Assembly (NCBI RefSeq): GCF_000346465.2
Contig: NC_034011.1
Coordinates: forward strand, 19,199,928-19,263,927
Direction of reading: 5' to 3'
DNA length: 64,000 nt
From: Prunus persica
Taxonomy: Eukaryota > Streptophyta > Magnoliopsida > Rosales > Rosaceae
Part shown: piece after piece, positions 1 through 13,326 of the stretch
How the letters are laid out: the number at the start of each line of letters is the position of its first letter
Position numbering within the stretch: position 1 is the stretch's first letter
Notes under the pieces: model-generated
Database searches by the model: none
Seen by the model: the letters and a program-made list of their open reading frames with translations, nothing else
What the model was told of the DNA's origin: nothing
Position numbers and translations under genes: made by a program

Positions 1-3000
1 GCTTAAAACACTTCTGAAGACATCCGCATCAAAGAAAGCAGTCAGAGATCCAGAAGAACTCCATGCAACAATAACCATAGCCTAAAAATCAGAAATAGTG
101 AGGCACATTCCTTAAGGAGAACTGTAAAGAATTAAAAGGAAAGGATTTCTCCAACCTCCCATAAAATTTGTCTAAAATACACATTTTTTTATGGGAAATA
201 TATCAACCTCACTTGTGCGCAGGAGTTGCAATTTTTATGCATATGGAAGAGCTCCCCAAAAGGGTAAGTCTCATGATAACAGAGAATCCCTCAACACAAG
301 CAGACAGAAATTTCAAGAAAATTCCATAAATACCCTCAGCAGTAAAGATGACCATAGTTTTTTCATAACCAACAAGAGACAAGGTTACTTGTAAGATCAT
401 ATTAAATTTCTAAAAGCGAACCAAAAATTTGATTCTTACCATTGTTGACAGAAACTTCTAGCATGGGAGTTTAGTGTAAATTCATGATTGTGTAATTGAA
501 AACTCTAAGGGAGGTTGGCGTTATTTACTCAAATTACCAACACATTATCCAACATTTAAGGCTACCTGGAAAGCCAATATGAAGAATATCCACATTCGAT
601 CAAAACTTCGGTACAGGTGCAAAAATGTTCGGACTTCCACAAAGTTTGTTTTAGGTTTCCTCCTCCCACCAGCAGCTTGATTTGTCCTCTGTCAAACATG
701 TATTCAGATTAACAGAACTTTATCTAAAAGAAACCTATACATATGTAGGCACAAAACAAATTATGTTTATATGTAAACTATGGACATGCATGCGGGCACA
801 CATACAAATGCAGAAATGTCCAATTCATAAGAAAAGAATGATATTTTAGTAAATTGTGTTTGGCAATAAAATTTCCGTTTCTTCTCGAGAAAAAACAGAA
901 ATAAAATGTAATAAAATTGTTCCCCAATATGTCCAAGTTTTTAGTTGACCCTCCCCCACCCAAATAAATAAACAGATAAAACCAAGACAGATAATTACCT
1001 CATTTGCTGGTGGAATCCCATCTGAATGCCTAAAGAAATCTGCTTTAGGGTCCATTGGCCACCCTAGCCTAAAACATTTGTCAGACCTAGAAAGAACGAG
1101 CAGACCTTTCAGCCATTTTATATCTGAATGGATCGAAAACAAAAATTACCATCAAAGATACTAACCAAAAATATTCATTTAGATCATCATAATTTCTCCA
1201 TCTTGAATGACTTGCCTTGCCATTTTTGTTTCTCTTTGCTTCCTTTGCAACAAAAGGAAGATTCAAATTTTGAATTAAAAAGTAGTAATAAAGATGCTTC
1301 GTGTCAATAATACATGCAGTAGAAGACCATCTTTACCTTGTACAACACCTGGTAGATAGGAGTTACAACATCCCTCAGAAAAGATTCTTCGTCACGTGCT
1401 GTTGTTTGGTATGTTTCTCCACTAACCGGATGAACATTGCTATATAAAATTCCATATACCTCGTTGGCCATCTTAACAATTAGTGAAGAAAAATTATTGT
1501 CATACCTTAAAAATTTCAGGACATATAAAAGTCCTTGAGACAAGTTGTGTATTAAGAACAAGCATGACTCATAAACAATTTTATGATATAATATTTATGT
1601 TGCAGACAAGAAATCTGTAGAATTACAGTCCCGTTCTCCTGGTCCACGGGACCAGGGACTTTCTTGGTCACTTATTGTTGGATTAAAATCAACAGTGGAG
1701 AGTAGTCTAAACAATTAATTGAATTTTTAATTTTTAATGCAATTGTTTTTTATAATGCAATTTTTAGTTACCAAGTAGCTATTTCTTTCACAACAGAACA
1801 AAAGAAAAAGTAAATACACAAGGGAAAATTAGAACATGCAACATAGATTCTTCCAAAGAAAAATTTATGAGATTGACAGAAATGAGGAATTGAGTGACTA
1901 AAAACAACTTTGGATTATATTCACAATAATTCATTTGGGGCTCCTTTTCTGGTATAACCTCATCTAGTGGGGCTTCGATTTTGAAGAGTGATCACTGACA
2001 GTTAGGATTTTGTTCTGTTAGATCAGCAGGAGCTGTAGTAATTAGTAATTTATATAATTGTCATGCAAACCGAATAAATTTGGTGACTTGTATATGCACC
2101 TCTGTACTCCCTCTCTCTAAGAATAAAATGTTATTCTATCAAACCTAAGAACCAAAAAGCATATAGCTAGTATTCTTTTTAAGAGAAACGCTACAAGTTT
2201 ATTGATATGAAGTTACATAGAAATCTTACTGATAATATAAATCAATGTGGTCATTGAGTTGGCAGTTTTCATGTTGTCATGACTCGTGACAAGTAATTGT
2301 ATGGAAGAACAACTTTTAATTAGTGACTGCTGTACCAGTTCCTAGAAATTTAATGTTTTAATAGATGGTTAGGAATTGATTTAAAAATCAGGTTACCTGT
2401 CAGAAGGCTTACCCCATTAAAAAAAAAGCTATGATAAGAAGAAACCAAGAAAATCATAGTAACTACTCAAGAGACTTGGCCATTCTCAGAAGGATTATCA
2501 TTGAGATGGGCCATGGTAAGTCAGAAAAGGAACAACATTATGATATGAAACTCTCTAGACCATTCATAATGCTTGACTAATACTATTAAAAAACAAAGAA
2601 AAAGAAAGAAAGCATACGGACCTGATGGAAAATGTAGCATAAGCATTCAGGCATGAATCGAATATTTGAAGCTTCACCCCATATGAGAAGATAGAGTCCA
2701 ATGTAAATAAGCTCCAACTGTTGTCTGTCAGAACCTTGAGGAAACCTGAAAAGTTGTGGGGTTGGGAGGTTGGAGAGACACCAAATCAAAATTTGTATTG
2801 CTGAAATGGTAACAAGTCTATATGTATTCGACTTTAAGGAATCAAGTTATAACTTTGATATTGTCCAGATCACTCACTTGAGATTTGATTTGCAATGCAA
2901 ATAGTTAAACCATGAACGATAGTTCTTAAAAATTTTCTCCATCAAATGCTGTACAGTGCCACTATTCAACTGCAATAAGCTTTCTGTTAATCTTTAATGA

Positions 3001-3245
3001 TCACATCAGATATAGTCTTGAAAATTGAGAGCAACAAAATTCAAAGCAAAGGAGAAAACACAAAGCACCTCAAAGGAACATCGATTTACCTGTGTGTAAT
3101 TTTCAAGATTCCTATGTCTTACATCCATGTTGGCAAGTAGCAAGATTAAGTGTTCCCTCTGATTTGCAACATTTCCTTTCTTCAAACCCCAGAAAAGATA
3201 AGACAACATAGTAAGAATCATTGCATCTAGCAGTAGTCTATTGCA

Positions 3246-3277
<32 letters not shown>

Positions 3278-6204
3278 ATCTAGCAGTAGTCTATTGCATC
3301 AAAGAATCATTGAGCATGCGAGGTGCAAGAACAAGATTCGCATCACTTCAAAGAATGATATCTACTTAATGAAGATTGAGAGGACAGCCAAAATGCACAT
3401 TTCCCACTGCTCCAAATCCTCCCTTATAAAATTTGTCTTGGTTCCCAATGGATATAAGTAAAATAGCAGACTATTGTAATCAACTTGAGGCAGGGATGCC
3501 AAGACCACATGGAGTTAATGCCCGCAGTTATTAGGCAGTGAGGTAGGAATAGGACAAGAGTCTTCATATGAAACAAAACACCAATATCAAATCCATCACA
3601 TAACATTTAAAAGTAGCACCTTGATGCTGCAATTATTGTCTTTTAAATTCAATAAGTTGTAGATTCAAATGGAAACATGCCTATTCAAGTCATTCCTATC
3701 TTGACCAAGTAGAAAGGCAACAGAAAACTCAAGGGAAATGGCAAAGGATAAAGAAATAAGGGCTAGCTATTTTTTTTCTTCAATGTCCATTATTGTCTTT
3801 TTCAATTACCTTGCCATTCTTTTCATTAGATGGCATTAGATTATTCATAATTATTGACCTACATTAATTGCCACATCCGAGTCAAATTAAGCTCCACCCC
3901 TAGTTGTGGGCCAGTGGTAAGAGTAGCCAGTTTACTAGCTGAGATCCACAAATCAAGAAAAATCCTTTTAGAAACTTAAACGTGCCTATACAGTTGGACA
4001 GGTTTAGGGTTAGCACACCAATACAAGTTTCAGACATGCGGCTTATAAAAACCAAGGAAAAATGAAAGAGAAAGGTATTTAGGCACAAGTTACCTGAAAC
4101 CCAAAAATAGAGGAAAGCCAATCGAGTATATCGTTGACAGGTTTAATCCTCTCGGTAGGAATTGTTGACTTGTCATCAGGATTCATGGGTTTTAAATGCA
4201 TTATTGGCATTGGAAGACCATTCACATTTTGTAGAGCATGAAGTGCTGCTTTGATCTAAATATTTCCAGAAAAAATAAAAGGGTAAAGCAATGAGCAAGA
4301 GAGAAAAATAAGATTTCATAAAACTAAAGCAGAGATAAATGAAAATCACATATCCTACGCATGTACAACCTCAGGCAGTTCCATAATTGCTGGTTTAACA
4401 CCAACAGTATATAACGGAAGAATGTTATAGTTTACATACTGCTCCCTTTTCCTCTTGACATCTTCAGCAATTTTCTGTGTCTGCAATGAAAAAAATAATA
4501 GAATAGCCATGTTTTCAGTGCCTTCTCTATCAATCTGTCACTTAAGAACTTGAGCAATCCTGGAATCATACAAATCAAACCTGTTGATCAATTTGAGGTT
4601 GAGGTACCACTGTCTTGAGCACGTCATATAGTACAGTTGCAATCTGAATAATCCTAGCCATCTCTTCCCTTCAATATATAAGAGACAATGAGTAATTCAA
4701 TAGTAAAAGAAAGGTAGCATACCAACAATTCAAAAACAAGACTTACGGTTTTTTTGTGTATTCTCCTTCTAGGATATTGTTCCGATAAAATTGGTGGTAA
4801 AAATACAGGATTTCTTTTGTATCAGATTTAGCAAGCTGATGTCTTGTCTCTTCTTCTTCCTGCAACAAAAAGAATTTTAAGAGATACAGAGAAACTTCAG
4901 TTCACTTTCAGGAGCTCTTAAATACAATATAAATCAGTCATGATATTGAATTAGTATTACCCTAGAATATTATTTATAGGTCTAGAGATTATCTTTCGAT
5001 TCAGTCTATGACTTGATTTGCACATTTCATTCTAAAGTTAAATGTTACCATTTGAAAAAAAAAAAACTAATTGTATAAATTGTTAGCTTGATAAGCATTG
5101 TTGGCTTATTTCCTAACAACTTAAATTCTTGGGGTCCAATTGTTGTCTATAATGGTATCAGAGCTGTAATTGCAGGAGGTATTGAGTTCAAAACTTCTTA
5201 TCATGGAAGGAAAAGGATAAAAGAAGGAGATGAGGGGAAGAAATAAAATAATTTACAGATAAAATCACAAGTGAACTAATCATACACACAGCACAAGAAA
5301 TATAAATTAAGTTCCAAAATCAGACCACTCTTCTGGAAAAAGGAAATAAAATACAAGAAAGCACAAATAATTTAAAAGTCCACCTTTTCAAGTCTGTGCA
5401 AAAGATGTGTCTTAAACTGACGAACACCACGTCCACTTGATGTTGGATCCATTGTGTGCGCCTTCTCAAATCCATGGAAGCGGCCTGATTGCACAAAATA
5501 TATCAACCTAAGCGACGATAACATTTACTGAACTAAACAGGAACACGTGATGCAAAGAACTGTTAGATTCTATCCGTATAGGAAATAGAGATTAGGTGAA
5601 AATCTTCTTAATGAGAAATAAAAGTCTTGTTACGATTCTGTCAAATTTTCTGTCTTATTTGTTCTATGTATAACATTTATCAACCGCATTTTCCACCCCC
5701 TTCCCCTTTATATTAAACATATGAAACTAAGCCGGGATCACTACCATTCTTTTAATTTGAAAATAATGAACGCTGAATTTTACAACTTGACATTATGCAT
5801 AAAAAACTGAACTTATAAAATTCATACAAAAGAATTTAACTTTCTTTTTGTAATTAGGTTCAAACAGTATTTTAGTTGAGCCGGCCACCACCTATATTCA
5901 ACATAATCAGAATCACAAACACCATGTATTACTATTCTAACAACATCAAGCAATGTGCTTTAATAATAATGAATTGCAAAATAATACAACAAAATCACAT
6001 ACAGAGGTAGGCAACCCTAGGGTTTTCCTTCTCAATCTCATTGGCGACACGAAAAATGGGAGCAATTGAGGCAAGGCACGAGGGCACATCCAACGCCTCG
6101 TCCTCAGTCGGCAAGTCCAAAAGCCTCGTGGGCATTCTCGTCATTCGCCTCGATAACGACCTCTGCGGGTCCTGATTGTTCTTCGTCCCGCTGGAGCTCG
6201 CCAT
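1..6204 (-). CDS. CALS7: Callose synthase (CalS7/GSL7-like), N-terminal 14 exons; cut by window edge
   Basis: Membrane-bound glucan synthase that makes beta-1,3-glucan (callose) from UDP-glucose. Exons read on the minus strand: 6003-6204, 5384-5484, 4747-4859, 4581-4668, 4370-4480, 4094-4255, 3090-3179, 2878-2969, 2622-2745, 1337-1471, 1166-1242, 999-1086, 566-688 and 1-81 (continuing past base 1). All junctions are GT/AG and the phases add up, giving 529 codons of a family that is usually about 1,900 residues. The visible part is the N-terminal cytosolic region: the start [14 protein letters not shown], then [40 protein letters not shown], the FKS1 dom1 block [30 protein letters not shown], and entry into the first membrane segments (FFILAFQ, AMVIVAW). 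The catalytic region lies outside the window. The N-terminus resembles the Arabidopsis CalS7 branch (phloem callose) more than CalS5 or CalS9-12; that sub-assignment is from memory. Confidence 0.93.
3225..3298. repeat. (TG)n microsatellite bounded by 21-bp direct repeats
   Basis: A TG dinucleotide tract (about 3255-3277) in a callose synthase intron is flanked by two perfect copies of a 21-bp sequence starting ATCTAGCAG (3225-3245 and 3278-3298). This suggests the tract arose with a short duplication. Confidence 0.85.
5153..5166 (+). mobile_element. Retroelement primer-binding-site relic in a callose synthase intron
   Basis: TGGTATCAGAGCTG, complementary to the 3' end of plant initiator tRNA-Met, lies in the intron between exons 2 and 3 of the callose synthase gene. 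About 80 bp upstream (from 5080) resembles an LTR end. No coding remnant or second LTR is visible, so this is a decayed LTR/TRIM fragment at most. Confidence 0.5.
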
Positions 6205-7731
6205 TTCCGAAAAGCACCACCAATACTCAGCCTCTCAGTTTCAGGTCTCACTGATTTCGATGTAGCTTGTTTGCAAATGAAAGAGATCATCTTTTTAGGT
6301 ATTTGTACAGAGATAGAAAGAGAGAGTATAGATACTTTGGGAGAGATGTGGGGCAAGGGCAAGGCAAAGCAAAGTGGGTTTGCTCTCAAAGCAAGAAAGG
6401 AATTGGTGATGGAGTTTTGTTTTGTATGGTTTCAGACTCTTTTTGAGTGCTTTTGCTTTTCCATTTGATAAATTTTGATAAACAAATCTCAATCACCAGC
6501 GCAGAAGCGCTTTTTCTGTGTAGGTTTCCTTTTGGCTTCTTTATTTTTAAAATCAGCGGGAGCTTGCTTCCTACTGGAACTTAACAACAGGGCGCGAACT
6601 GTGACAGCGCAAGCAAAGAAGAAAGAAGGTGGGCTCCCATGAGCTGAGGGTGACACGTGGAATAATATTTTTTTTGAACGCTGTACGGAGTGGAGGAATT
6701 CTAGCACGTGGCTATACCAAACAAGAATTTCTCAACCTGAACAAGACCATAAAAATTATAAACATGGCTTTTTCACTTCACTTACTTCTGTTCATGGAAC
6801 GTTATTTGACGGGTTGATTATTGATTTATAAATGCTTTTTGGTTTCTCTTCTTCTAAGCAATTCCTCCTCGGAATATGGGTTGAACCTTGGAACAGATCC
6901 GTAGGATGAGCTTTACCATTCAAGATCAAGAGTCCTCTACAAGAATCGAACTTTGTAATCTTTTTCAGATGGGTTTCCCACCAAAAGTTGATATGCCAAA
7001 CTAAAGCAACGTTAAATCACAAAAGTTACTATTTTCACAGCTACCCATCATAGATTCTCAAGTTTCTTGTTCTTCAGTTAATAACCTAATAATATACCAG
7101 ATTTGCTAATAAATACAAATCATGCGATTAATTCGTTCTGCTTCCTTCACCAATTCCCTGGCTGAATTCAGGATTTTTGAAACTGTGCAACTAAAAGAAT
7201 GATATGTACATCAGTAAATAGTTAAAATATTTAATGAATCAAATCATGATCCAAAGTAAGGCATGCACCCGGAAGAGAGATAATTATCTGTTTGCATTGC
7301 AACACCCTCTGTATTTTTATATAATTTTTTCTCCTGGTTTCTGTACCAATAATCTATAATATTTTCGCCGTCAAAAAGACCCTAAACCCTAACATCGTCA
7401 AAAACACCCAGTTGAGAGGCATCTACATGTAAAAGGGTGTATACAGTAAGAATCCATGGGCAAAAGTGGATCGGCTAGCAGCATTTCTGGTGGTGAGGGT
7501 AGCAGCACTTCTGAAATGTAACTATGTACATGAACCAAATGCAAAAAGCGGCAGCATCCACATCCATGCATCAGCAGTACATGCTTGTATAGTTGAGAGG
7601 CATCCACATCCTCCATCTTCATTTGAATTTCACTGCGATGCATAAGTATCAAATCATATGCATACGTGAGTCTGCATTTCCAACGTCTCTTCTCCCAAGA
7701 CCAAAAGAAGTTTTAACTTCATAAGTTTTTC
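6205..7731. other. Spacer between callose synthase start and TOM1-like gene stop; callose synthase promoter region
   Basis: Both flanking genes are on the minus strand, so this 1.5 kb holds the callose synthase 5' UTR and promoter next to 6204 and the 3' flank of the TOM1-like gene next to 7731. Two G-box cores are the only motifs I single out. The open frames here have no recognisable product. Confidence 0.6.
6654..6710. promoter_or_regulatory. Two G-box (CACGTG) elements upstream of callose synthase
   Basis: CACGTG occurs at 6654-6659 (context GACACGTGG) and 6705-6710 (context GCACGTGGC), 450-510 bp upstream of the callose synthase ATG. ACGTGGC is the core of ABA-responsive elements bound by bZIP factors. 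The spacing and paired occurrence are suggestive; function is inferred. Confidence 0.45.
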
Positions 7732-10700
7732 TTATATGGGACTTGCTCGTGATGCCTGCAATACAATTAAAAAGCCATCTGATGTCTCCTCTTGAAATGA
7801 ACATAGTTTATAGCAAAAAGAGAAAGTGAAAAAACACAATTATGGAATTTGTCATTTCAGAAGTATGAAATAGTGTAGCAAAGGACCTGATTATTTGAAC
7901 TTGTTACTGTAGCCCAACGACGTGGACGCTGTGTGCCCACTGCAGCATAGCTGACAAAAGTAATTGTTCTTGATTGTTCCCTTTGGTGATTAGCGATTGG
8001 GGGTGGCAATTCTCTTACAATCCATAATACAGAAGTTGAGGGCACCAAAGATCCTGACATAAAATATAAAGGGTGCAAGAAAACTCATGATATTCAATAT
8101 GTGACGAACAAAATGCAGTATCCTTCCCATTCATGATGGGGAAAATTGAAAACAATGCTCAGAAGGGAAGATAGAATTACCCATAAAATAGTACAGAATC
8201 AGAAAAACTAGCGCTTTTCCGCCATATGTTTTTTTCAGACTCCACTGACAATATAGCTGGCAAAGAGCTTAAAGTGAGGTAAGCAAGAAAATAAATAAGG
8301 AAAACTAAGAAATGAATTGCACAAAGAGTAGTAAAGTCTCTAGCCAATGACCGCTTACAGGAATATTTGTAAGAAGAGCTACCAATGCACTTGACGTAAA
8401 ACATATAACAGAAGTAATTGCCAAACCAGCAACCTGTTTACAAAATTCCAAACTTACTAAATACAAACAGAAGTGTGCCAGTTTAGGCAGAAATTATAAC
8501 ATAACATTTTAAGTAAAGAAGTAGGTATGTTGCGTTCAAAGAAGAAATTAGTAAGTGCACTTTGAAGAATTTGAATAATATTTTTATCAAATAGAAGAGA
8601 TCATTTCTGTCAGTTTAATAATACCTTCCACATTTCGGATGAAGCTTTCTCAGACCGTACTTTCCTTAACTTACAAAATAGCAGGATGCCTGGAATTTTA
8701 GAAAGAAAGAGTGAAGTTAAATTGCAGACAGCACATGAAAGAATTCAGTTAAACTTTATAAAGCCAATATCACTTTTCTGACAACAAAACCCAGTTAACC
8801 TTGCAACATCCAATATACCAAAACATATGAAGAGTTTTTGGAACAAACAAGTCAATCTTAAAATCCTTAAACATAAAACTTGGATAACAGGTTGAGTCTT
8901 ACCCCTAACACCATTCCACCATAATGTCAGTAAGTGTTACCCTACAAAAATGGTTACAGGGTAATAGTAGCGAAACTAGAGGAAGAAGCTTAAGCCTATG
9001 CACTACCAAACAATGGAAATGATAATTCGATAGTATAAGATATGCCAAAACCACTTACTGGTCTTGAACAGAACAACATAAGAATAATAAATAAACAAAA
9101 AACACAGACCTTTAGTAATAAAAATAAATAAAGGGGGAAGAAAGTACAATTAAAATGGATGAAGAGTAATCATATCTAACTGAAGACCCTCAAGCTAAAG
9201 CACATATTACAATCAATACAACACTGCCCTAAATCAAGAAGAACGACTCTAAAAACATAAAAATGTTTTACTACGAAGCCAACGAGAATTTAAAACTTTA
9301 ATCATCATATCCACAACAAAGAAACTAGATTGACAAAACCCAAATGAAACTGGTAATAAGAAGATAAATGTGGCATGACCTCCCAAAGTAAATAAATGCA
9401 TAATAAGAAGTTGTCAGTGCTCTCACCATAGCAACCTAATGCTCCTCCTAATAAAAGAACCGTGAAAGCAAGAAAGTCTTCATATGCCTGTAAGATGGTT
9501 GCAGTTATTGGGCGATGATAATTGCCACATTTAAACGAATAGATACATAAAGACACATCATTAAGTGAACAATAAGAAAATATGATATGATGCAAACAAA
9601 ATGTTCCAAAATTTAAAAAGGAAAACTAATGATTGGAATTTCAGGAAGTTTAAGCATACACAAAGTGCTGGTGTCTCACACATGTACTAGATGTCTAGAA
9701 CAATCAAGATAAGACTAATCTTCTATAGATAAATAAGGGGATGGAAAAACACTTATCTCAACTAACGTTTATCTACACATGTTAGTAACAAATCAAGTAG
9801 ATGAGACCAGCAATTTCCTCAAAAAACACTGATATTGACCTAGACCTTAATAACCAATCAATCTCCATAAGGAAATAAAAATGCCAGCTGCAGTTCCAAA
9901 TTCTCCTGTATGAATTATCAAAATGCCAGATATGGACTGAACTGTGTTTTCTTCTAATTCTTTAAAACCTAATTTCCCGGTAGATGTCATGCCTGGTATA
10001 AGTTACCATGTTGCAAAATTTTCCAAAAGACTGTTAAGACAAAAGTTCATCTGATGCTAAAAAGGATAGAGTAGGAAAGATTGTACTCCATACCTGAGCC
10101 ACTGCTGAAGAATCAATGGGATTCTTACCCACACCGATCCAGATTACCACAGCAAATGACATCATCAGAACAAGGACAAGCACAACAACCTAGTGGGAGA
10201 AACGGATGAAATTAGATGACAAGAAGAACGAGTGATAACAATGTTTCAGTGAAAGTTACGCAACTTTTATATGACAAATTAAGGGCAATAACAAAACAAG
10301 TCTATTTCTCATACCGCAATCACAAATTTTTGGTGACTTCCAACATGAATGCTTTGGAATGAACAACAAATCCGATGACCATCTTTGTTTGATGAATTAG
10401 GTTTATTCTTTGAATTTTCTAACAAGGCCTGCTGCATGCTATCGTCCTCGTCATCCTCCTCGTCATCATTTGCCTGATGGCAAAGGTCGACCCTACAAAG
10501 TCATTGTCCATAACAGCATTTGTATACCTTATAATTATAAATTACACTGCAACTGTACAAATTTCTATTGTGCAGTCTTTAGATATTGTAATTGAACATA
10601 TAAAAAAGAAATCATGACGCTATTTTCTATCTATTTTGCAACATGCTTCAAAGTGAAATTGGTATTTGAGTAATTGACTAACAGAAAGAAAAAAAACTTT

Positions 10701-13326
10701 TATTTTCTTTTTGTGTAATGTTAAATACAAACAATTATAAGTATTAATGTCAAGGAATTGTCACGATCGCAAGTACAAATATACAAAACTGACATTGGGT
10801 GTAGATGAAAAATGAATTGTATAAAAAAAAAAAACCTAGAAATTTCAAAAGGAAATCTAGCAAATGCCAAGTAAACATTAATCATGAAATAAAGCTAAAA
10901 AGAAAAAAATCAAAAGCATTTGAGAAAGATGGAATTGCATTATCAGAAGATGGGGAGGACAAAGTTCTTCAAATATCCTATTGGACACAGCAAACATAAC
11001 CTTAACAAGATGCTTTCAACAGTTCAAAGGGTGAAAAGACATTGATCTAGGTAAGAGAAGTTGCTGTCATGCTTTTCAATCAACCAGACCATCTCTAAAA
11101 TTTCAACATGAGAAAGCCTAATCTAAAATAAGAAAACTTACCAAAAGGATAGGAGTAGAAGAAAAGCTGCGAGAAACAGAATTTTGGGGTAGGCTGTAGC
11201 AATATTTTTCATCAATAAGATCACCAGTGACTACAAAGAAACTCTAGAAACAAACATTTGAAGCAGCTCGTCAATCAGCATAACTATGTAAAATATACCC
11301 ATTAGGATGAACCCGCAGACATTAGACCAGCAAAACCACTTCTTACAAGCTGCAACCAACGTAGATGTAAAATATATGAAGTAACCTGCCAAAAGAAGAA
11401 ATTTGATGCTATAACTTGATGAAGTACATAATATGACCAAACAATCTTTTTTGAGCTTTTATAATTGCTTAAGAGTGTCTGAGAATTGGTAGAGTGGAAA
11501 GAGGAAAAGATAGAAACTGTTTTGATGAGTTGAAGTGTTCAAACAGAAAATCAATGTAAACCTGCAGAAGACTTAGAAAATTTTATCAAAGAATATGATG
11601 AGAATGAAAGACGTAAGTAGTCAATGCTCATGCACTATTGTGTACATCAAGTTATACCATAAAGGACGTGTTTCCTTTTTATCAATGTAAATACACGGAA
11701 GAACTGATCTGATACAATTGGAACCCTTGTACACGCACTCTCTCAATACCCCAACTTTGCATTCTGGCTGATGAGCAGATATGAGTGATTTAAATTCACA
11801 TTATGGTTAGTAATGCTTATTATTGTACCCGTTCAGTCGCACGATTAAACCAATCATTTACGCTAAGCCAACCTGAAATTGTATGTAGCATATGACCACA
11901 CGGAAAACTGACGACAGTGACTTAATTCAAAAGGCTTCCATAGTATGGCATAAAAAGTCTTGTAGCCTTTGCAATAGAGAAGTACTTTAAAATTCCACTA
12001 CCCAGTTTAACTCAAATTTGAGTCAGAACCATTATTTGACTTTTATAAAAGAAAATTGATGACATGAACCACAAATCCTCAGCCTTACCCAAGTTAGAAG
12101 AGCCAATCATGAGGTGGAGTACCTGCCAATTAGTAATCATTTCAGTCAAACGGTCCCTATAAATAGTGAATGTACATACAACTGAAATGAATATTATAGA
12201 ACTTTTAAGAATTACAAACCATTTTTCACATTCAACAAATGTAGACAGAGCCTAAGCATATTGCAATACAAATTGTAAGACTGATGGAATCAGCACAAAG
12301 TGGGGGGTGGGGGAGGATTCCATAGAATTTGCACATAATATATGACGTGAAGTTGCAAAAACCAATTTTCAAAACAGCATCCTTGCATATAAGTGCTCAT
12401 AGCATTCCTACCAAGTACAGTAGGAAGTACAAACATCAGACAAGAACACGCTAGCTCTGCCTTCAATTACTAATAGAACAACTTATGATATTTAAAAAAA
12501 ATAAGCTGTAGAAGTAAGAGATGATGCCCCTTACTTTTTGGCGTGTCCATCCACTTTGTCGATTGCGCATGTGAATCCTGACCAGCTGGAAAAACAAAAT
12601 GCTAGATGATTCCCAACTTAGGGAAAAGAGTAATTAAACAAGATAAGTACTTGTGAAATATTTAACCAACAAGATAACAGTACAAACCAAAGATACCAGT
12701 ATCTATAGTGTAATTACAGTATCAAAATTTAGGCCCTTATACATGCGTAATTGGCTCTCAGAAACTATTGGAGAAGTCGGAATACTTGCAAAGATAAGGG
12801 GATAGTGATAGTGGAAGTAATAAGAGATAAATGGGGAGACATGCAGGATGTTTACTAGAGTTATTTATTTTACCCTTATTTTAACTTATAATCTGATATA
12901 AGGGCAGCAATGCACAAGCATTTTCTATCTCAATGTATGTGCCTAAATTATTATTTCAAAGGATCAAACTAATTGTAGAATTTCAATTTTTCCTCCACTT
13001 TCTCAGCAACCAAACACAGCGTAAAACACAAATACCCATTCAATCCAAATCAAAATTAATGGAATAAACATGCATTATCCTTCTCACGTTTAACACATCA
13101 GTCAAAGTTGAAAATCCCTCAAAATAGACCAACCCACATAATGAAATTCTTAACAGAGCTGAAAAGCACAAACAATACAGATGACAGAGGAAAGGGTGTT
13201 CAAACAAACCTGAGAAAACGCAATTACAGCAAGAACGCCATTGAAGAAGGCCAAAGCTATGTTGAAGACAAGCAAGTCCAAAGGAAAGCAATCACTTTTT
13301 TCCACTAGGAGCTCCAAGAACATCAT
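7732..13326 (-). CDS. THH1/TOM1/TOM3-domain multi-pass membrane protein (At3g59090-like)
   Basis: Predicted multi-pass membrane protein of the family that includes TOM1 and TOM3, host membrane proteins used by tobamoviruses; its normal cellular role is poorly known. Exons on the minus strand: 13210-13326, 12535-12585, 12089-12122, 11299-11385, 11142-11193, 10315-10492, 10094-10189, about 9426-9487, 8625-8689, 8359-8433, 8181-8256, 7887-8053, 7732-7755. Phases agree and give about 360 residues. Markers in order: LLVFNIALAFFNGVLAVIAF (helix 1, about 18-37), RNRQSGWTRQKVLHLMIGSS, GYFIYFTSTLVAACKKWFCW, FLLLLSFWVDLCHQ, an acidic loop NDDEEDDEDD (about 121-130), VVIWIGVGKNPIDSSAVAQ, LLLGGALGCYGILLFCKLRK, LVALLTNIP, FLILYYFMGSLVPS, and the short tail ASRASPI. 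Roughly seven hydrophobic segments are visible. ATG at 13326 is the first methionine in frame; a GTG 12 bases upstream is not needed. Confidence 0.88.

Noticed and set aside
3895..3960. SINE-like A box (TGGGCCAGTGG) in a callose synthase intron
   Set aside because: No B box or tail was found at the expected distance.
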